Shown in pieces: positions 60,385 to 64,000 of a DNA stretch of 64,000 bases (its first letter is position 1; the number at the start of each line of letters is the position of its first letter). The stretch covers positions 806,001 through 870,000 of the forward strand of contig NZ_SMLH01000001.1 of the NCBI RefSeq assembly GCF_004349315.1, read 5' to 3'. The notes under the pieces were generated by a model, which saw only the letters and a list, made by a program, of their open reading frames with translations, was not told the origin of the DNA and made no database searches. Position numbers and translations under genes: made by a program. Source of the stretch: Flavobacterium ranwuense. Lineage in GTDB: Bacteria; Bacteroidota; Bacteroidia; Flavobacteriales; Flavobacteriaceae.

Positions 60385-60951
60385 ATGTTTCAATTAGGAA
60401 AAACGATCGTCTCAGAAGACATACTCGAAAAAGATTTTGTTTGCAATTTGTCAGCCTGTAAAGGAGCATGTTGTGTTGATGGCGACGCGGGAGCTCCATT
60501 GAGCGTTGAGGAAACTAAGATATTAGAGGAAATTTATCCTAAAGTAAAACCATTTTTACGCAAACAAGGAATTGCCGCTATCGAAGCGCGAGGAACTTGG
60601 ACAAAAGGAACTGATGGTGATCTTGAAACACCACTGATTGACAATAAAGATTGTGCTTACGTAATTTTTGATGGTAAAACGGCTTTGTGCGGGATCGAGC
60701 AAGCGTATAATCAAGGGATAATTGACTGGAAAAAACCTGTTTCTTGTCATTTGTATCCTATTCGTGTTAAAGATTTCACCGAGTTTGCTGCCGTTAATTA
60801 TGATAAATGGGACATTTGTGATCCGGCCTGTTCTTTAGGTCAGGAACTAGAAGTGCCAGTGTATAAATTTGTCAAAGAAGCTTTAGTTAGAAAGTTTGGA
60901 GAGGATTGGTATGCGGAGCTAGAAATAGTCGCGCAAGAACTCAAAAAATAA
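60385..60951 (+). CDS. DUF3109 Cys-rich protein
   Basis: A 188-residue cytoplasmic protein with conserved cysteines: [48 protein letters not shown] and [11 protein letters not shown]. The pattern is that of the Zn/Fe-chelating YkgJ-like Cys cluster in DUF3109. Its function is unknown; it may bind a metal or an Fe-S centre. It is monocistronic and lies upstream of nrdB without obvious connection. Confidence 0.85.
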   Translation: MFQLGKTIVSEDILEKDFVCNLSACKGACCVDGDAGAPLSVEETKILEEIYPKVKPFLRKQGIAAIEARGTWTKGTDGDLETPLIDNKDCAYVIFDGKTALCGIEQAYNQGIIDWKKPVSCHLYPIRVKDFTEFAAVNYDKWDICDPACSLGQELEVPVYKFVKEALVRKFGEDWYAELEIVAQELKK

Positions 60952-61213
60952 ATCTAAAATAAATTCAAATTTCCTTGTTTACTGTTTTTAAAATCCTATA
61001 TTTTACGGTACTTCATCTCTTTTTTTAAATTTTAAAATGCTGATTTATAGATATCTAAAATCTATATTAAAAATGTATCGATTTTTTCCGTTTGTTAAAA
61101 ACTAGGGCCGATTGTGAATAAGTTTGACTTTTAATTTCGGCAATATTTCACAATCTTTGTAATCCACAGAAAGCATAAAATTTCGTTAAAATCTCAAAAA
61201 ATAAACAATTATA

Positions 61214-62191
61214 ATGGCGCAAGTTGAACCAATTTTACAAGAAAATAAAAATCGTTTCGTAATTTTTCCTATCAAACACCATGATATTTGGGAATTTTAT
61301 AAAAGTATGGAAGCCAGTTTCTGGACTGCTGAAGAAATCGATTTGTCACAAGATTTAAACGACTGGAATAATAAACTTTCTGATGAGGAACGGTATTTTG
61401 TAAAACACATTCTTGCTTTTTTTGCTGCTTCTGACGGAATCGTAAATGAAAATCTTGCTGAAAATTTTGTGAACGAAGTGCAGTATGCTGAAGCAAAATT
61501 CTTTTACGGTTTTCAAATCATGATGGAAAACATTCACAGCGAAACATATTCGTTGTTGATTGATACCTATGTGAAAGATGAAGTGGAGAAAGATGAATTA
61601 TTCAACGCTTTAGAAGTTTTTCCTGCGATTAAGAAAAAAGCGGACTGGGCTTTGAAATGGATCGAATCCGATTCGTTTGCGGAACGTTTGATTGCTTTCG
61701 CAGCGGTGGAAGGGATTTTCTTTTCGGGAGCGTTTTGTTCTATTTATTGGTTGAAAAAACGTGGATTGATGCCGGGATTGACATTTTCTAACGAATTGAT
61801 TTCTCGCGACGAAGGGGTACACTGTGATTTTGCGGTGCATTTGCACAACCACCACTTGGTTAATAAAGTTCCAAAAGAAAGAATCAGAGGTATTATTGTT
61901 GATGCTTTAAATATTGAAAGAGAATTTATCACTGAATCACTTCCTGTGAGTTTAATAGGAATGAATGCGGTATTAATGACACAATATTTAGAATTTGTTG
62001 CTGACAGATTATTAGTGGAATTAGGTTGCGACAGAGAATACAATACGTCAAATCCTTTTGATTTTATGGATATGATTTCGCTTCAGGGGAAAACAAACTT
62101 CTTTGAAAAGAAAGTTGCCGAATATCAAAAAGCAGGTGTTATGAACACGGATGAAGATGCTCAAAAAATATCTTTTGACGCAGATTTTTAG
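61214..62191 (+). CDS. nrdB: Class I ribonucleotide reductase, beta subunit
   Basis: The small subunit of class Ia/Ib-type RNR holds the di-metal cofactor and generates the radical. The 325 residues show [19 protein letters not shown] (first Asp/Glu region), the Glu/His/Tyr site in [18 protein letters not shown] and the second E-x-x-H in [17 protein letters not shown]. Length is normal. It is separated from nrdA by a repeat-containing 177-bp spacer. Confidence 0.96.
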   Translation: MAQVEPILQENKNRFVIFPIKHHDIWEFYKSMEASFWTAEEIDLSQDLNDWNNKLSDEERYFVKHILAFFAASDGIVNENLAENFVNEVQYAEAKFFYGFQIMMENIHSETYSLLIDTYVKDEVEKDELFNALEVFPAIKKKADWALKWIESDSFAERLIAFAAVEGIFFSGAFCSIYWLKKRGLMPGLTFSNELISRDEGVHCDFAVHLHNHHLVNKVPKERIRGIIVDALNIEREFITESLPVSLIGMNAVLMTQYLEFVADRLLVELGCDREYNTSNPFDFMDMISLQGKTNFFEKKVAEYQKAGVMNTDEDAQKISFDADF

Positions 62192-62203
62192 AAAGTAGTT
62201 ATC

Positions 62204-62300
62204 GCATCAGCGGGTGTTTTAGCCCCGATGGAAGGGAATATCCTTTTTGTTTTTTTTCTTTAAAAAAACAAAAAGATTGGAATGGCAGCGGGATTAGCTT
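62204..62300. repeat. Palindromic intergenic repeat between nrdB and nrdA
   Basis: An A/T core forms a hairpin (CCTTTTTGTTTT / AAAACAAAAAG-type, ~62241-62277). It is flanked by CATCAGCGGG (left) and CAGCGGGATTAG (right), with GGGGCT-like words. The reverse strand resembles the left part of the 5420-5716 element in word order: TCCCGCT, T-rich/A-rich hairpin, AAAGGAT, ATCG(A/G)GGCTAA. It lies inside what should be the nrdB-nrdA operon. Confidence 0.65.
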
Positions 62301-62368
62301 CCCAAAAAAATGAAACAAATACTCAAAAATGGGAAAGGGATTTTCTGTTTTTTAAAACAATTAAGCGT

Positions 62369-64000
62369 ATGTATGTAGTTAAAAGAGATGGGCACAAAGA
62401 GCCGGTAATGTTCGACAAAATCACTGATAGAATTAAAAAACTATGTTATGGTTTGAATGATTTGGTTGATGCTGTGAAAGTGGCAATGCGAGTAATTGAA
62501 GGACTTTATGATGGTGTTTCGACATCAGAGTTGGATAATCTTGCTGCCGAAACTGCCGCGTCAATGACTATTGCGCATCCTGATTATGCACAGTTAGCCG
62601 CTCGTATTGCAATCTCAAATTTACATTCGAATACAAAAAAATCATTCTCTGAAACGATGAGTGATATGTTCAATTATGTAAACCCAAGAAACGGTCAATA
62701 TGCTCCGTTGCTTTCTGAGGAAGTACATAAAGTGATTATGGATAATGCGGAGTTTCTAGACTCACACATTATATACAATAGAGATTTCAACTACGATTAT
62801 TTTGGTTTTAAAACCTTGGAAAGATCGTATTTACTAAAAATAAACGGTAAAATCGTAGAGCGTCCGCAACACATGTTGATGCGTGTGTCTGTTGGGATTC
62901 ACTTAGACGATTTAAAGTCAGTAATAGAAACCTATGACTTAATGTCGAAAAAGTTCTTTACGCATGCAACGCCAACGTTGTTCAATGCCGGAACGCCAAA
63001 ACCTCAAATGTCCTCTTGTTTCCTTTTGGCGATGCAAGATGATAGTATTGACGGGATTTATGATACGTTGAAACAAACGGCAAAAATCTCTCAATCAGCA
63101 GGGGGAATTGGACTTTCTATTCACAATGTAAGAGCAACAGGTTCTTATATTCGTGGTACAAACGGAACGTCAAACGGGATTGTTCCAATGTTGAGAGTAT
63201 TTAATGATACTGCACGTTATGTAGATCAAGGTGGAGGAAAACGTAAAGGAAGCTTTGCTATTTATATCGAAACTTGGCATGCGGATATCTTTGATTTTCT
63301 GGATTTGAAAAAGAATACCGGAAAAGAAGAAATGCGTGCAAGAGATTTATTTTTTGCCATGTGGACTTCGGATTTGTTTATGAAAAGAGTACAGGAAGAC
63401 AGTTATTGGACGTTGATGTGTCCTAACGAATGTCCAGGATTGTATGATGTGTATGGCGAAGAATTTGAAGCGATGTACATTGATTACGAGAAACGTGGAA
63501 AAGGTAGAAAAACCATCAAAGCACATGAATTGTGGGAGAAAATTCTGGAATCGCAAATCGAGACCGGAACGCCTTACATGTTGTATAAAGACGCAGCCAA
63601 CAGAAAATCAAACCAGAAAAATCTAGGTACCATTCGTTCTTCGAATTTGTGTACGGAGATTATGGAATTTACTTCTAAAGATGAAATTGCGGTTTGTAAC
63701 CTGGCTTCTCTTTCGTTACCGATGTTTGTGGAAAACAAGAAATTCAATCATGACTTGTTGTACACCGTTACCAAACGGGTGACGAGAAACTTGAATAAAG
63801 TTATTGACAGAAATTATTATCCTGTAAAAGAAGGAGAAAATTCTAATAAACGCCACAGACCAATTGGTCTTGGAGTACAAGGATTGGCTGATGCTTTCAT
63901 TATGTTGCGTTTGCCATTTACGAGCGACGAAGCTAAAAAACTGAACCAAGAAATTTTTGAGACTTTATATTTTGCAGCCGTAACCGCATCGATGGAAATG
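62369..64000 (+). CDS. nrdA: Class I ribonucleotide reductase, alpha subunit (5' part)
   Basis: The large catalytic subunit, 544 residues visible, without a stop before the window end. It starts [20 protein letters not shown], an ATP-cone (allosteric) domain over ~1-95. The catalytic barrel shows [20 protein letters not shown] (redox Cys), [19 protein letters not shown], the active-site [12 protein letters not shown] (N, C, E) and LASLSLPMF. The nrdB-nrdA order with an intervening repeat is notable. Confidence 0.96.
   Translation, partial: MYVVKRDGHKEPVMFDKITDRIKKLCYGLNDLVDAVKVAMRVIEGLYDGVSTSELDNLAAETAASMTIAHPDYAQLAARIAISNLHSNTKKSFSETMSDMFNYVNPRNGQYAPLLSEEVHKVIMDNAEFLDSHIIYNRDFNYDYFGFKTLERSYLLKINGKIVERPQHMLMRVSVGIHLDDLKSVIETYDLMSKKFFTHATPTLFNAGTPKPQMSSCFLLAMQDDSIDGIYDTLKQTAKISQSAGGIGLSIHNVRATGSYIRGTNGTSNGIVPMLRVFNDTARYVDQGGGKRKGSFAIYIETWHADIFDFLDLKKNTGKEEMRARDLFFAMWTSDLFMKRVQEDSYWTLMCPNECPGLYDVYGEEFEAMYIDYEKRGKGRKTIKAHELWEKILESQIETGTPYMLYKDAANRKSNQKNLGTIRSSNLCTEIMEFTSKDEIAVCNLASLSLPMFVENKKFNHDLLYTVTKRVTRNLNKVIDRNYYPVKEGENSNKRHRPIGLGVQGLADAFIMLRLPFTSDEAKKLNQEIFETLYFAAVTASMEM

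Noticed and set aside
61000..61213. nrdB upstream region checked for an NrdR box, B12 riboswitch or DnaA box
   Set aside because: A loose 7-of-8 -7 match (AATCTTTG) and a partial ATCCACA word are present, but no paired NrdR boxes or riboswitch-like conserved blocks were found.
1..64000. tRNA and rRNA genes
   Set aside because: I looked for T-loop wording (GTTCGAATC type), acceptor CCA ends and rRNA words, and found no convincing cloverleaf. A tRNAscan-SE run would settle this.

Overview
The window looks like a chromosomal segment of a member of the family Flavobacteriaceae, most likely Flavobacterium or a close relative. The DNA is AT-rich. Many genes are preceded by the Bacteroidota -7 promoter element (TAnnTTTG). 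There is a type IX secretion sorting domain, a CarboxypepD_reg/TonB-dependent receptor, Flavobacterium-type DUF proteins (DUF3098, DUF4271, DUF4296, DUF5686, DUF3109), and intergenic spacers filled with short-word and palindromic repeats. No rRNA, tRNA, CRISPR array, prophage or intact insertion sequence was seen.

Layout. 1-5.4 kb: rsmI (cut by the window edge), an acidic protein, thymidine kinase, sigma-54 and asnS. 5.4-13.4 kb: a composite palindromic repeat, an RND/MMPL exporter, a CPA2 antiporter with a small multidrug (Gdx/SugE-like) exporter, and a DUF5686 outer-membrane protein. 13.5-20.3 kb: frr-pyrH, a patatin, a thioredoxin-fold protein, an almost gene-free 0.5 kb stretch with a candidate micro-ORF or small RNA, then the ftsX-DUF3098-uppP-truB operon. 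20.4-32.6 kb: leuS, a membrane zinc peptidase, an Lrp regulator, hemD, a GT2-pyrC-DUF4296 operon, an epimerase, tyrS and a LuxE-like acyltransferase. 32.7-45.7 kb: the most interesting part, a phosphate-acquisition island. 45.8-64 kb: a glycosyltransferase, a Lys/Ala-repeat secreted protein, a large outer-membrane protein, aspartate kinase, fbp, a HupE-like/dCMP deaminase/S41 protease operon, lipid and redox genes, MarC, DUF3109 and nrdB-nrdA (nrdA runs off the end).

The phosphate island holds phoB-phoR, an OprO/OprP-type porin, pstS, pstC-pstA-pstB-phoU, and, leading away from phoB, a TonB-dependent receptor followed by a right-handed beta-helix-like surface lipoprotein. Five promoters (lipoprotein, receptor, porin, pstS, pstC) share one architecture read directly from the sequence. 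TAACA-like half-sites repeat every 11 bp, and the -7 element starts 14 bp (or 14 plus a multiple of 11) after the start of the last clear half-site. The 11-bp spacing matches the geometry of the enterobacterial Pho box although the half-site differs. It ties the receptor/lipoprotein pair to the phosphate response. PstC also carries an extra loop resembling a lobe of its own binding protein PstS.

A second theme is intergenic repeats. At least four short-word families (heptamer- to 14-mer-like) and several palindromes occupy spacers, often inside operons. One heptamer tract lies in frame inside leuS. A spacer element near 5.4 kb has a relative in opposite orientation between nrdB and nrdA.
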